Shown here in pieces: positions 42,332-51,035 of a DNA stretch of 64,000 nt; the stretch's first letter is position 1, and every line of letters begins with the position of its first letter. Source of the DNA: a bacterium (GTDB lineage: Bacteria; Sumerlaeota; Sumerlaeia; SLMS01; JAHLLQ01); contig JAHLLQ010000001.1 of NCBI GenBank assembly GCA_020444065.1, positions 868,001 to 932,000 on the forward strand, given 5' to 3'. The position numbers were made by a program, and so were the translations under genes. The notes under the pieces were generated by a model. That model did not search any database and had not been told where the DNA came from. It was given only the letters and a program-made list of their open reading frames with translations.

Positions 42332-45300
42332 TGCGGTCGGCGCGTCGGCTGTCGATACTACTTCTCCCCCTTCTTCTCAGCACTGCCGGGGCCTCTGCAA
42401 AAGACTTGCAGGCCTCCCCCGAAACCCTCCCAGACCTTCTGGCTCAGATTCAGTCCGGCGACAACGTCCTGCTCGCCCCGGGCGAATACACGCCTCCGAC
42501 AGGGCAACTCCCGGCCGCCAGGTACAAGTCCACAGGTGGCGAGACGACCTGGCAGGTGCCTCCCGCCGGGTGGAAGATCTCGGGAGATGCGCAGTTCATC
42601 GGAATCGTCTTCTGGAGCAGCGAAGAAGATCGACAGGCTTCGGCGTTCCAGTTTGCTGCCGGCAGTGAGGCCGAATTTGACGGCTGCCGCTTCGCCGGCT
42701 TGGCGGGATCACCAGCAATCGCTGCCAAAGATTCGATCGTTCGCCTGGAGGGATGCACGTTCTTCCACACTCCGCAGGGAGTGACCGTGAGTGGAACGGA
42801 CGGCGCAGAACTCCTCGTTACCGATTCCGAGTTCATCGCCCTGCCGCAGGATGGAGTTTCGTTCCTGCACCTGAATGGCAACACGATTGGGCGCATCGAA
42901 GCACAATTCGTCGGCGGCGGAAGCGCCATCACGGCCGACGATCTGACGGCACCGCTAGCGATTGAAGATTGCTTCATCACCGATTCATTCGAATCCGCTC
43001 TGTCTGTCCAATCAGATTACGCTCCGGTGGAGTTGCATCGTACGGTAATCGGCGGATCGTTCCGCGCAAGTGCAGTTCAACTGGTCGGACAATCAACGAT
43101 CAAGATCGCAGATGTTTCCGCTGACGATATCTTCCTCCCTGAGGGTGAGAGTGCATTCGTCGAGACGGTGGACTTCGGTACATTAAATGCAAATCGTATC
43201 CAGATTTCAGGCCGCGGAAACGGCGCGGGTATGCGTCTGCTTGGTGACGATTCGGTGGTAAAACTCGCAAATGCCTCCATCGAGAAGTGGAATGTAGGAG
43301 TGGAACTTCGGGGGCCTTCGCTGGCGTCGTCCAATCTCCATATCGAGCAGTGCGACACAGGCCTGCTCGCCGAAGAATCGAAGGTGATTCTGAACGGTGG
43401 CAGCATTTCCGATAACCGCACCGGCGTTTCCGTGACAGACGGCGCCACTGCGAGAGTCAGCGCCACAGTTGCTTCAAATCGTGAAGTCGGCATCAGTGTT
43501 GGAAGCAGGGCCGAATTGGTTCTGCGCACCAGCAAGGTGCTGGATAATGCGCTCGGCATCCTGATCGCCAAGGAAGCGGATGGCGTCGACCTGGGAACAC
43601 AGGTGGAGAACGGGGCGAACGTGCTGCGCGTTCCGGCGCCGACGGCGTTCGCCATTCGCAACGAGGGTTCGAACTCCGTTACGGCGTTTGGGAATCGCTG
43701 GTTCCAGAATCGACTCGAGTATCTCGGACATGTTGCCATCGATGATCTGATCGATGACGGGGACGTGGACAATCCGATCGGAGAAGCGGGCAACGGCGAG
43801 GTTTATTTTGAGATTCGCAGAGACTTCAAAGGCTCAACGATTCATTGGGACTCAACGGCCGATCGCCGGACGTTGGGGTACGGAAGTTCCGTGTATCGTT
43901 CGCGCGAAGAAGTTGAAGCCCGCGCCGCCCGCGTTCGCACGGTCCTGCTCGGCCCTGGTGAGTATCCGCCGCTGGAGCGCATGCCGTCGAGGCTGACGAT
44001 TCGGGGCAAAGGCGCGGATCAGACCCGCCTCGTAGCCCGTGAAGGCGCAGACGCCACAATCGATTCCAACGCGGCACAACTCTCATTGGAAGGCGTCGCC
44101 ATTTCCTTCGCACCTGACGGGCCGGAGACGGCGATCAGTTGGCGTGGAGGCGAACTGAAGTTGCAGGATGTGGACATCGATGGCTTCCCCGCGGCCGGCG
44201 TTGTTGCGGCTCCGGGGAGAGGCTCGATCGAGATGCGCAATGTGCGAATGCGCCTGCTTGACCTGAATGCCCAACCGCTTGTCGCGAAGAATCGTGCGAT
44301 GTTCCTGCATAACGTATCCATTGGCTCGCAGACCAGCCAGACTGCAATCGAGTGGAGTGGCGATGAGGGCATTGCGCTTTCGGCAGAGGGGCTCTCCATC
44401 GAGACCGGCAGTACCGATGGCGCCGCTTTGCATATCGTCGGCAGTGCCACATTGCGGGACACCACGGTGCATCAACTCGCCGGCACTGGCCTGCTCGTGG
44501 AGTCGCCCTCCCCAGCCACAAACTTCGACGCAGCGGGGTTAGAGATTCATGGCTTCTCTGAGGCTGGAGTCCGTATTGCTGGGACCTTCGAGAGCGCAGC
44601 TCTCTCCAATGTCGAACTTCGGCCGAAGCTCAATCCTTCGATTCATGCCGAGGGAATCGATTTCAGTTCCACTGCCTTGGGTGCGATCGAAATCAGCGAT
44701 CTGTCAGCCGAGAACGTCCGCCCCGGGCTGGCAGTTCGAGGAACGTGGACGAGCGGTTCCGCGAAGGAGATTCGCCTGCGCCTCGGCAGCGCATACAATG
44801 CCATCGACCGTCAGGAAGATGGCATTCTGTTCGATTCCCGTGGCCATTCGCCGGAGACATTCTTAGTCACAGCGGCGAACATCGAAGGCTACGACTCGGG
44901 GATTCACCTGGCGCCGGACCACGACAATCCGACGTCGGTGACGCTGGGGAATTTCCTCGGCACGGGCGCGAGTCGCTTCCGGCAGAACAGCGTTGGGATC
45001 CGCCTCTCCTCCGCCAGCGGTGCGTTGGTCGTGAAGGAAGATCGTAATCGCGCGCTGATCTCCGGCAGCGGCGTGGGCGTTCTGGTCGAGGCGGGAAATC
45101 TGAAACTTGAAAACGAGCGTATCCTCCAAAACACGGCCGGCATCATCGTACGCGGAGGCACGGCCGATCTCGGTGGCGGTCCGTTTCAGAGCCGTGGTGC
45201 GAATCTTCTGTGGCCGCAGTCCGGTAGTTACGGGATCATCAACGAGACGCCGCAGACTGTCATGGCGCGCGGCAACTACTGGGGAGAGGCCGAGGAACTG

Positions 45301-45381
45301 ATGCCGACCGAGGCGCGTCCGATCCGCGACAGCCTGCAAGATCCGAGCGCCGGCCCGGTGATCACGTCAGACAGGCCATGA
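42325..45381 (+). CDS. Secreted right-handed beta-helix protein, two tandem modules
   Basis: 1,018 residues. Signal peptide at 1-26 (LSILLLPLLLSTAGASA-KD). The rest is parallel beta-helix repeat sequence of short strands with Asn/Gly turns. Two modules are apparent: about 35-460 and 535-990. Both begin with a TVLL-like strand plus PGEY (NVLLAPGEYTPP near 48, TVLLGPGEYPPL near 538). Both end with a GAN motif, a hydrophobic rung and a GN-x-W turn (GANVLRVPAP ... FGNRW, and GANLLWPQSG ... RGNYW). No catalytic residues of pectate lyases are recognised. Overlaps STAS at the start and the next membrane gene by four bases at the end. Confidence 0.85.
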   Translation: MVMRSARRLSILLLPLLLSTAGASAKDLQASPETLPDLLAQIQSGDNVLLAPGEYTPPTGQLPAARYKSTGGETTWQVPPAGWKISGDAQFIGIVFWSSEEDRQASAFQFAAGSEAEFDGCRFAGLAGSPAIAAKDSIVRLEGCTFFHTPQGVTVSGTDGAELLVTDSEFIALPQDGVSFLHLNGNTIGRIEAQFVGGGSAITADDLTAPLAIEDCFITDSFESALSVQSDYAPVELHRTVIGGSFRASAVQLVGQSTIKIADVSADDIFLPEGESAFVETVDFGTLNANRIQISGRGNGAGMRLLGDDSVVKLANASIEKWNVGVELRGPSLASSNLHIEQCDTGLLAEESKVILNGGSISDNRTGVSVTDGATARVSATVASNREVGISVGSRAELVLRTSKVLDNALGILIAKEADGVDLGTQVENGANVLRVPAPTAFAIRNEGSNSVTAFGNRWFQNRLEYLGHVAIDDLIDDGDVDNPIGEAGNGEVYFEIRRDFKGSTIHWDSTADRRTLGYGSSVYRSREEVEARAARVRTVLLGPGEYPPLERMPSRLTIRGKGADQTRLVAREGADATIDSNAAQLSLEGVAISFAPDGPETAISWRGGELKLQDVDIDGFPAAGVVAAPGRGSIEMRNVRMRLLDLNAQPLVAKNRAMFLHNVSIGSQTSQTAIEWSGDEGIALSAEGLSIETGSTDGAALHIVGSATLRDTTVHQLAGTGLLVESPSPATNFDAAGLEIHGFSEAGVRIAGTFESAALSNVELRPKLNPSIHAEGIDFSSTALGAIEISDLSAENVRPGLAVRGTWTSGSAKEIRLRLGSAYNAIDRQEDGILFDSRGHSPETFLVTAANIEGYDSGIHLAPDHDNPTSVTLGNFLGTGASRFRQNSVGIRLSSASGALVVKEDRNRALISGSGVGVLVEAGNLKLENERILQNTAGIIVRGGTADLGGGPFQSRGANLLWPQSGSYGIINETPQTVMARGNYWGEAEELMPTEARPIRDSLQDPSAGPVITSDRP

Positions 45382-46349
45382 GTCCCCTCCCGAAGCACCT
45401 CCGCTGGGGCAGCACTTACGTTTCAAAGCCACTCCGGTTTTCGTTTCTCTGGCCCGATCAGCCGGAGCAATCGGCCCTGGTGCAGGAGTCCATTCGTGCA
45501 TCTCGCTGGCATGGAGATCTGCTCCGCATCGCACCCTGGGTGATCATCACCATGGGAGACCTCTACGTGGCATATCGCGCCGGCATGGCATTGCGGCCGA
45601 ACCTGTATTTCGCTCTTCTCGCTGCTCAGGTTTTGATCTTTCCGGGATTGATGGGTCTGCTCGCGGCCGCCGCCACCGACAGCCAGTTCGAGACCTTTCG
45701 CCGCCGTATCGGTATCGACAACATGGCGCTGACAACAATGAAGCCCGACGAGTACGCTCACGGGATCTTGTTCCGCGCAAGTTCGCTGCATTCGCTCGGG
45801 AACTTCGTCGCAACCATCGCCTGGATGATCGGCGGCGCGATGATCTGCATCCTTCTCGCGATCGGGTTTCCAAACAGCCTGATCGGGATGCGGTTAACGA
45901 TCTTCTCATTCTGCTGCATCATCGGTGGATTGTTGCGATTCTTTCTTCTTCAGGCCTCCATCGCGGGCGGCGCTGCCGCGGGGATGCGTGCGTCTCTGAT
46001 GATTCGCAGGCCACAACGAACACTACGGTTGATCACGGATTGGCTTCTCACATGGGCATTTGTGCCGGCACTGCTCCTGATATCGCTTTCAACGCTTTAT
46101 CTGATATTCTTCTTCTTGCTCCCGATCTTGATTGTGCCTCCTACGGCAGTGGCGATCGTGATACTAATACTGCTGCCACGCATGATTGTGAATCATGCGG
46201 TGGAGGTCGGAATGTGGACGCTGAGGGAGTCCGACAAATGGTGGATCCGCAACCCTGAAGATCCGGATTGGGTTCCGTATCGACCTCCTCGCTGGTGGGA
46301 GCCCTTCACACTGCTCGTATCGGGTCTTCTGCACATTCGCCGGCGGTAG
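45378..46349 (+). CDS. ABC-2-permease-like membrane protein, unit 1
   Basis: 323 residues with about six membrane helices. N-terminal RWGSTYVSKPLRFSFLW leads to a helix pair; a loop near residue 105 reads RRRIGIDNMALTTMKPDEYAH, in the position where ABC-2 exporters have their LLLTPLS-x-x-EI coupling segment. A distinctive C-terminus WWIRNPEDPDWVPYRPPRWW replaces the WWGEGADV motif of its later paralogues. Coupled to the beta-helix gene by an ATGA overlap. No ATPase is nearby. Confidence 0.7.
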   Translation: MSPLPKHLRWGSTYVSKPLRFSFLWPDQPEQSALVQESIRASRWHGDLLRIAPWVIITMGDLYVAYRAGMALRPNLYFALLAAQVLIFPGLMGLLAAAATDSQFETFRRRIGIDNMALTTMKPDEYAHGILFRASSLHSLGNFVATIAWMIGGAMICILLAIGFPNSLIGMRLTIFSFCCIIGGLLRFFLLQASIAGGAAAGMRASLMIRRPQRTLRLITDWLLTWAFVPALLLISLSTLYLIFFFLLPILIVPPTAVAIVILILLPRMIVNHAVEVGMWTLRESDKWWIRNPEDPDWVPYRPPRWWEPFTLLVSGLLHIRRR

Positions 46350-46377
46350 CAATCTCACACGAACGGGGGAAGTAATC

Positions 46378-47010
46378 ATGGCAGGAAAGCTCTGTCCGAA
46401 GATCATCCTCGAAGGCACACGCCTGACATTCAAGACCGAAATCGCGTTCACGCTGAACGAGCATCCGCGAATCGTCGGTCCTCGCAAATACCGCTATCAC
46501 TCGCCTGTCATCAGTGGCGAGTGGTGCGCGTTTACCAACTTCCCGTGGGGGCGGGGGTTGATCAATTTCAATCCGGAAGAGGAAGAGCGCGCGATGGAGA
46601 CATACCGCACGTGGATGCGGTTGTTTGAACTCCAGTGCTACTACTCCTGGATCGTCGATCGCTTCCATCTGTCCACGCGGATGTTCCAGTTCAAGACGCG
46701 CGGGAAAGACTACGACTTCGGCTGGCTCGAAGACAGGCTCGCGGCTCTCGATTTCCGATTGGTATATTGCACGCGCACGCCTGAGTCCTTCGCGGCGGCA
46801 CGTGAGGAGCGCCTGAAGGTCAGCGGAAACCCTTCGCAGTACGACGACCTCGACCTTTTCGTTGAGGAGCAGGAGTTGATGCGCAAGATGGTTTCGGAGT
46901 CTAAGCTCCGCACGTTCGTCGTCGACATGTCCGACAACGATGTGCCCCGTGCATGCGACAAGATCGCCGACTGGATGGAAGAAACGGGCGGGTTGTACGC
47001 CGAATACTGA
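46378..47010 (+). CDS. Thymidylate-kinase-like P-loop protein with degenerate P-loop
   Basis: 210 residues. The nucleoside/thymidylate-kinase outline is visible: strand-P-loop-helix IILEGTRLTFKTEIAFTL at 9-26, then DRFHLSTRMFQ at 94-104 (the family DR-x2-S), and a lid/strand part FRLVYCTRTPESF. In the P-loop, Lys19 and Thr20 remain, but the two glycines before Lys (family GxxGxGK[ST]) are Leu and Phe. It may bind nucleotide weakly or not at all. Function unknown. It sits 28 bases after unit 1, with GGGGGAAG upstream. Confidence 0.62.
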   Translation: MAGKLCPKIILEGTRLTFKTEIAFTLNEHPRIVGPRKYRYHSPVISGEWCAFTNFPWGRGLINFNPEEEERAMETYRTWMRLFELQCYYSWIVDRFHLSTRMFQFKTRGKDYDFGWLEDRLAALDFRLVYCTRTPESFAAAREERLKVSGNPSQYDDLDLFVEEQELMRKMVSESKLRTFVVDMSDNDVPRACDKIADWMEETGGLYAEY

Positions 47011-47020
47011 GAGGGATGGG

Positions 47021-48988
47021 ATGCGGACCGACAGCGACAGCCGAGAGTACCGCATCCCGCCCGATATTCGCTTTGGCCTGTGGCTGCTCTCGCTCCGCCG
47101 GAAGGGTTGGAGTGATGAATTCGCCGCGATCCAAGAGAATCCGCTCGTCATTCATAACTATGGGCCGCGCCATGATCGCATTGCGGATCATGGAGCGGCG
47201 TGGCTGCCATGGATTGCCTTTCTGGTTGCGGAAGTCATTCTTTTTACGTTGTTGGCCAGGCTTGGTATCTTCAGCGAGTGTATGCGATTCGTCTTGGCCG
47301 ACGCGGTCTTGGCGCCGTTTGGTGCTGCCGTTCTGATGCAGATCATGGTTATGCGACAGTGGTTCCGACTGCGCTGGTCGGTGCCCGTCGATGAGATCGC
47401 CGTCACACGCATGACTCCGCGCGAAATGGTCCTCGGCATGATCGCCCGCCCGATGGCGCTGCAATTCGTGACCTATCTCCTCTACTCGCTTGGGCTATGC
47501 GGAGCGCTCGTATTCTATCTACTCCATTCCGGAGGGAGATCGGAGTTCATACTTGCTCTCCTGACAATCCCCCTGACTCTCTTCCTCAAGATTCCGATCG
47601 GTTTCTCCATGATGTTCGCCGGGGCAACGTACGCCATCCGTGCGCGACTGCTCACGCGCGGTTACTGGTGGGCGCGCATTCGGATGATGGCAGATATGGG
47701 GAGATGGGCGATTCTCCCCATTGCGCTCTCATCCCTTGTCGGGGTCTTTGATGCCATTTTCCTGGCGTATGTGTTCGCCTTCGGCATCGTCGTCGTGACA
47801 GCCATTCGGCTCCTCATTGCCGGGTCAACTGCATGTCGAAATCGAGCACTCGCCACGTTCAGACAGACTGTCCATCATTCTTCGAACTGGTGGTTCCTGG
47901 CTGGCATGGAGATGGAACCGGAAGCAAACCGCGCGCGGCTGTGGGATTGGATGCGGGGGATTGAATTCGCGCATCCCCGCACAGTGGAGCCCTATGGCTG
48001 GGACGAGGATGGGCTGACGAGCCGACGCCGAGCCACGGCATTCGCGCATTGTTCCCTTCCGATTAGGGTGGGTTTGCGACTGCTGGATGGGGCGGGGCAA
48101 CTAATTGTCCAAAGAACAATGGAGCCTTCAGCGAGCAAGCTCCTGACAGATCGACGCCTCCTCTTCCAGATCAAGAGGCGCGCTCCCGGCTTCATCTGGC
48201 TTGTGTGGTTCGGCATCCTTATGGGGTCTCTTGCCTGCGCCTCGCTCGCTTCATCGTTCCATGGGGGCCTAGCCAAAGAACACTTTCTTCCGGCGAGTCT
48301 CCTGCTTGGCCTTCTGATCGTTGGCACCTCCGTCATTGCTGTTCAGGCTGCTGTATTCCGGATCGCGAACCGGAGTTCTGACTTGTGGCCGCCACACATC
48401 CCAATCGATTGCACACTCGATGCTCAAGACAATGTCGTAGCAACGATCCTGTTGCCCACGGCTATCAATCTGATCGCGGCAATCCTGCTCCCTGGGGCAA
48501 TCATTCTCATCATGATCCTCGGGTGGCTTACAATCTGGGGGAGCAGCGCCCTGCTCGGTAGCCTGATCGCCCTTGTTCTGATCGTACCGTTTACCCTGCA
48601 GGGTGGCATGATTGCATTCCGCGCACGGGTCCTGACGCGATCAACGTCTCTCGCCCTGCTGCGAATGGGTTGGGATTCCCTGCTACTAGTGATTCCGCCT
48701 CTTCCAGTATTTGGTATATTGTGCGTATTTGTCTACGCGCTTCAACTGCCAACGCCTCTGATTGGGCTCCTGTTCCCAATTCCACTCGTTCTTCTCATCG
48801 TTCTTTATCCCATCACATGTGGAGATTGGTTTCAGGACCTCATCGACCTCGCCCCATTCTGGTGGGAGAGAGACGCGGAGGAAGACTGGAGAGAAATAAC
48901 CGGTAAGAAATGGGTGAGTGATTGGACTGGGCCGCTGCGGGAGAAGATTCTACGCGAGAACGCCAGTTCCCAGATTGGGGAAACATGA
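47021..48988 (+). CDS. Fused double ABC-2-permease-like membrane protein, units 2 and 3
   Basis: 655 residues, twice the length of its neighbours. The N-terminal half runs to about 330 and the C-terminal half from about 345. Each half starts with an IR-(F/V)-GL motif (DIRFGLWLL, PIRVGLRLL), carries a helix pair, a coupling-like loop (first half: VPVDEIAVTRMTPREMVLGM) and further helices. The second half ends with LAPFWWERDAEEDWREITGK, matching the tail of units 4-6. GAGAGGG precedes ATG 47021. Its stop overlaps the next start by ATGA. Confidence 0.7.
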   Translation: MRTDSDSREYRIPPDIRFGLWLLSLRRKGWSDEFAAIQENPLVIHNYGPRHDRIADHGAAWLPWIAFLVAEVILFTLLARLGIFSECMRFVLADAVLAPFGAAVLMQIMVMRQWFRLRWSVPVDEIAVTRMTPREMVLGMIARPMALQFVTYLLYSLGLCGALVFYLLHSGGRSEFILALLTIPLTLFLKIPIGFSMMFAGATYAIRARLLTRGYWWARIRMMADMGRWAILPIALSSLVGVFDAIFLAYVFAFGIVVVTAIRLLIAGSTACRNRALATFRQTVHHSSNWWFLAGMEMEPEANRARLWDWMRGIEFAHPRTVEPYGWDEDGLTSRRRATAFAHCSLPIRVGLRLLDGAGQLIVQRTMEPSASKLLTDRRLLFQIKRRAPGFIWLVWFGILMGSLACASLASSFHGGLAKEHFLPASLLLGLLIVGTSVIAVQAAVFRIANRSSDLWPPHIPIDCTLDAQDNVVATILLPTAINLIAAILLPGAIILIMILGWLTIWGSSALLGSLIALVLIVPFTLQGGMIAFRARVLTRSTSLALLRMGWDSLLLVIPPLPVFGILCVFVYALQLPTPLIGLLFPIPLVLLIVLYPITCGDWFQDLIDLAPFWWERDAEEDWREITGKKWVSDWTGPLREKILRENASSQIGET

Positions 48989-50016
48989 ACATGCGGCGAG
49001 AATCCGAAATCCAATCAGGCAGTATCGATCACTGCCCCTTCATTGTGCGGTATGGCTTGAAGCACCTGAGCGGGGGAAACAAAGGCCTGATTCCGGGGAC
49101 GCTCAGTCCGTGGTGCAATCCTCTCTTCATTGATCCCGCGCTGTCTCGTGTGTTTGTACGAGTTGTGTACTATCGCCAACTCTGGTTTGCTTGTCTTCTG
49201 GTTCTGCTCATTGGAATTGCAGTTCTGGAGATCTGCGGTCTGCCCGGCGGGTTCAACTTCGTGGCGATCACGGCTACATCGGGGCTCTTCCTTGCGAACC
49301 TGCTCTTCGCGATTATCGTGCAACGCATTGAGTGTCGGCTTCTTGCAACGACACAACCGCTAACATCCCCTGCCGCCATTGCCCAGACCGGGATCGCCGC
49401 TAAGGATTACGTCGAGGCCCACGTCCTTGTTTCTGCGGCGGTCGCGCGTGTCCTGGTCCTCGCACTGGCAACACCGCTATTCGTCGCGATGCTCGGAAAA
49501 CTCCTGGTCGATTTCTTCCTCACCGGAACTTGGCGTGGCGGAATCTCTTCAGATCTCGTTTACTTCCTCTATGTTTTCCTCGCAGGTGTGATGGCCCTGA
49601 TTGGCCACACAACAATGATCGCCACTGCCACTGCAATGAAAGCGCGAGTTCTGACGGCAGATCGAGATCTGGCCGAGAAACGGATGACCGCCGACTATCT
49701 CAAAGGGCACTTGCTGTGGATTCCCGCGTTTCTCGCCTCCGCATTTGCTCTCTTGGCAAATGGAGAACTGCGATTCGCATTCTTATTCTTCGTGGCTTTC
49801 GCCTGCATCATGTTCAGTGTCTACGTCCAGGAGCGGCGGATTCTGCGGGCGATTCGCGAACTCGAAAGCCTCGCCCCTTTGTGGTGGGGCGAGGGGGCTG
49901 ACGTGAATATGGATGAGTTGACGAAGGGGAAGTGGCTCGGCGATTGGGCGCGGCCGCTGCGAGCCGAAGCGGCGCGGCTTGTCGAACGGCAGGGAGCCTG
50001 GGAGGGCGAATCATGA
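48985..50016 (+). CDS. ABC-2-permease-like membrane protein, unit 4
   Basis: 343 residues, about six membrane helices. N-terminus HCPFIVRYGLKHL, then NPLFIDPALSRVFVRVVYY, a helix pair, a coupling-like loop TSPAAIAQTGIAAKDYVEAH, and a C-terminal cytoplasmic tail ELESLAPLWWGEGADVNMDE followed by LTKGKWLGDWARPLR. The tail is the strongest shared signature of the group. Starts and ends in ATGA overlaps with its neighbours. Confidence 0.72.
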   Translation: MNMRRESEIQSGSIDHCPFIVRYGLKHLSGGNKGLIPGTLSPWCNPLFIDPALSRVFVRVVYYRQLWFACLLVLLIGIAVLEICGLPGGFNFVAITATSGLFLANLLFAIIVQRIECRLLATTQPLTSPAAIAQTGIAAKDYVEAHVLVSAAVARVLVLALATPLFVAMLGKLLVDFFLTGTWRGGISSDLVYFLYVFLAGVMALIGHTTMIATATAMKARVLTADRDLAEKRMTADYLKGHLLWIPAFLASAFALLANGELRFAFLFFVAFACIMFSVYVQERRILRAIRELESLAPLWWGEGADVNMDELTKGKWLGDWARPLRAEAARLVERQGAWEGES

Positions 50017-51035
50017 TCTTGCCCTCGGAGCTGAAAGAGCTGAAGGCAAAGCTCCGGCATTGGCCACTTCGGTATCGATGGGGCATATCCTTCATCATCC
50101 AGTTCGAGGGGATGCCCCTGCCGCTCGACAATGCGCTGCTGACGGAACCTGCTATCAGCAGGCAGTTGGCCTCCCGTAGGGAGTATCTCATTCTCACGAT
50201 TGTCTATTCACTCATGCTGTTGGCTTCGGCCCTGCCCATTCAGGCAGGGCTATTCCGCGGGGCCCGGGGAATTGACTCCGTCGTTCCAATGGCGATGGGT
50301 GTCTTGATCGTGATGCTGAATGCTCTGGTAGTAATATGGGTTCAGGGAAGAGCTCTTCGATCTCGCTCGGCATTCCTTTCTCGCGCAAGCCTGTCGGGGT
50401 CAGCGATTTCTGCGAGCGAGTTCGTGGTTGTACATGTCCTGATCCCTGCTTCGCTGAGCCTCTTTGTCGCCTTCTCACTCCAAGCTCTGTATTTGATCGG
50501 GTACGTCATTTCTGCGCCCTACGAAATCATCTCCGGAACTACATCTTCCGGCATGCTCAGTTCCGATGCCCTGAGCGCAAGTCTTGGACTACTGTGCGCT
50601 CCTGTTCTCCTTGCCGGTCACTTCTCTCTTGTCGCTGGCGCAATTGCCTTCCGAGCACACGCTTTGACGGATGATATCGAGTTGGCGAATCGCAGAGCTG
50701 TTGCGGACATGATGAGCATCTGCCTCCCTCTGGTCATCCTGGCCATGCTTGCTGTCGTTCTCGGACTCCTCTTTCAAAGCGACTTGCTGGATCTCTTTTT
50801 CATTGTCCCCCTCTGCACTACAGGGGTTCTCGTCTTTCTGCGTCTGCGACGCATGATAAAGGAGCTGTTTCGGGAACTCGATAACCTCGCCCCGTTGTGG
50901 TGGAGCGAAGGCGCAGACGTAAATCTGGATGACCTGACGAAGAGGAAATGGCTCGGCGATTGGACACGGCCGCTGCATGGTAAAATGCTGCGCCTGAATG
51001 CCGAAGCGCGAGTTGAAAGTGGGAAAGGTCTATGA
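50013..51035 (+). CDS. ABC-2-permease-like membrane protein, unit 5
   Basis: 340 residues, about six membrane helices. N-terminus HWPLRYRWGISFI, then ALLTEPAISRQLASRREYL, and a coupling-like loop LSGSAISASEFVVVHVL. The tail is ELDNLAPLWWSEGADVNLDD then LTKRKWLGDWTRPLH. Clearly paralogous to units 4 and 6. ATGA overlap at both ends. Confidence 0.72.
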   Translation: MILPSELKELKAKLRHWPLRYRWGISFIIQFEGMPLPLDNALLTEPAISRQLASRREYLILTIVYSLMLLASALPIQAGLFRGARGIDSVVPMAMGVLIVMLNALVVIWVQGRALRSRSAFLSRASLSGSAISASEFVVVHVLIPASLSLFVAFSLQALYLIGYVISAPYEIISGTTSSGMLSSDALSASLGLLCAPVLLAGHFSLVAGAIAFRAHALTDDIELANRRAVADMMSICLPLVILAMLAVVLGLLFQSDLLDLFFIVPLCTTGVLVFLRLRRMIKELFRELDNLAPLWWSEGADVNLDDLTKRKWLGDWTRPLHGKMLRLNAEARVESGKGL

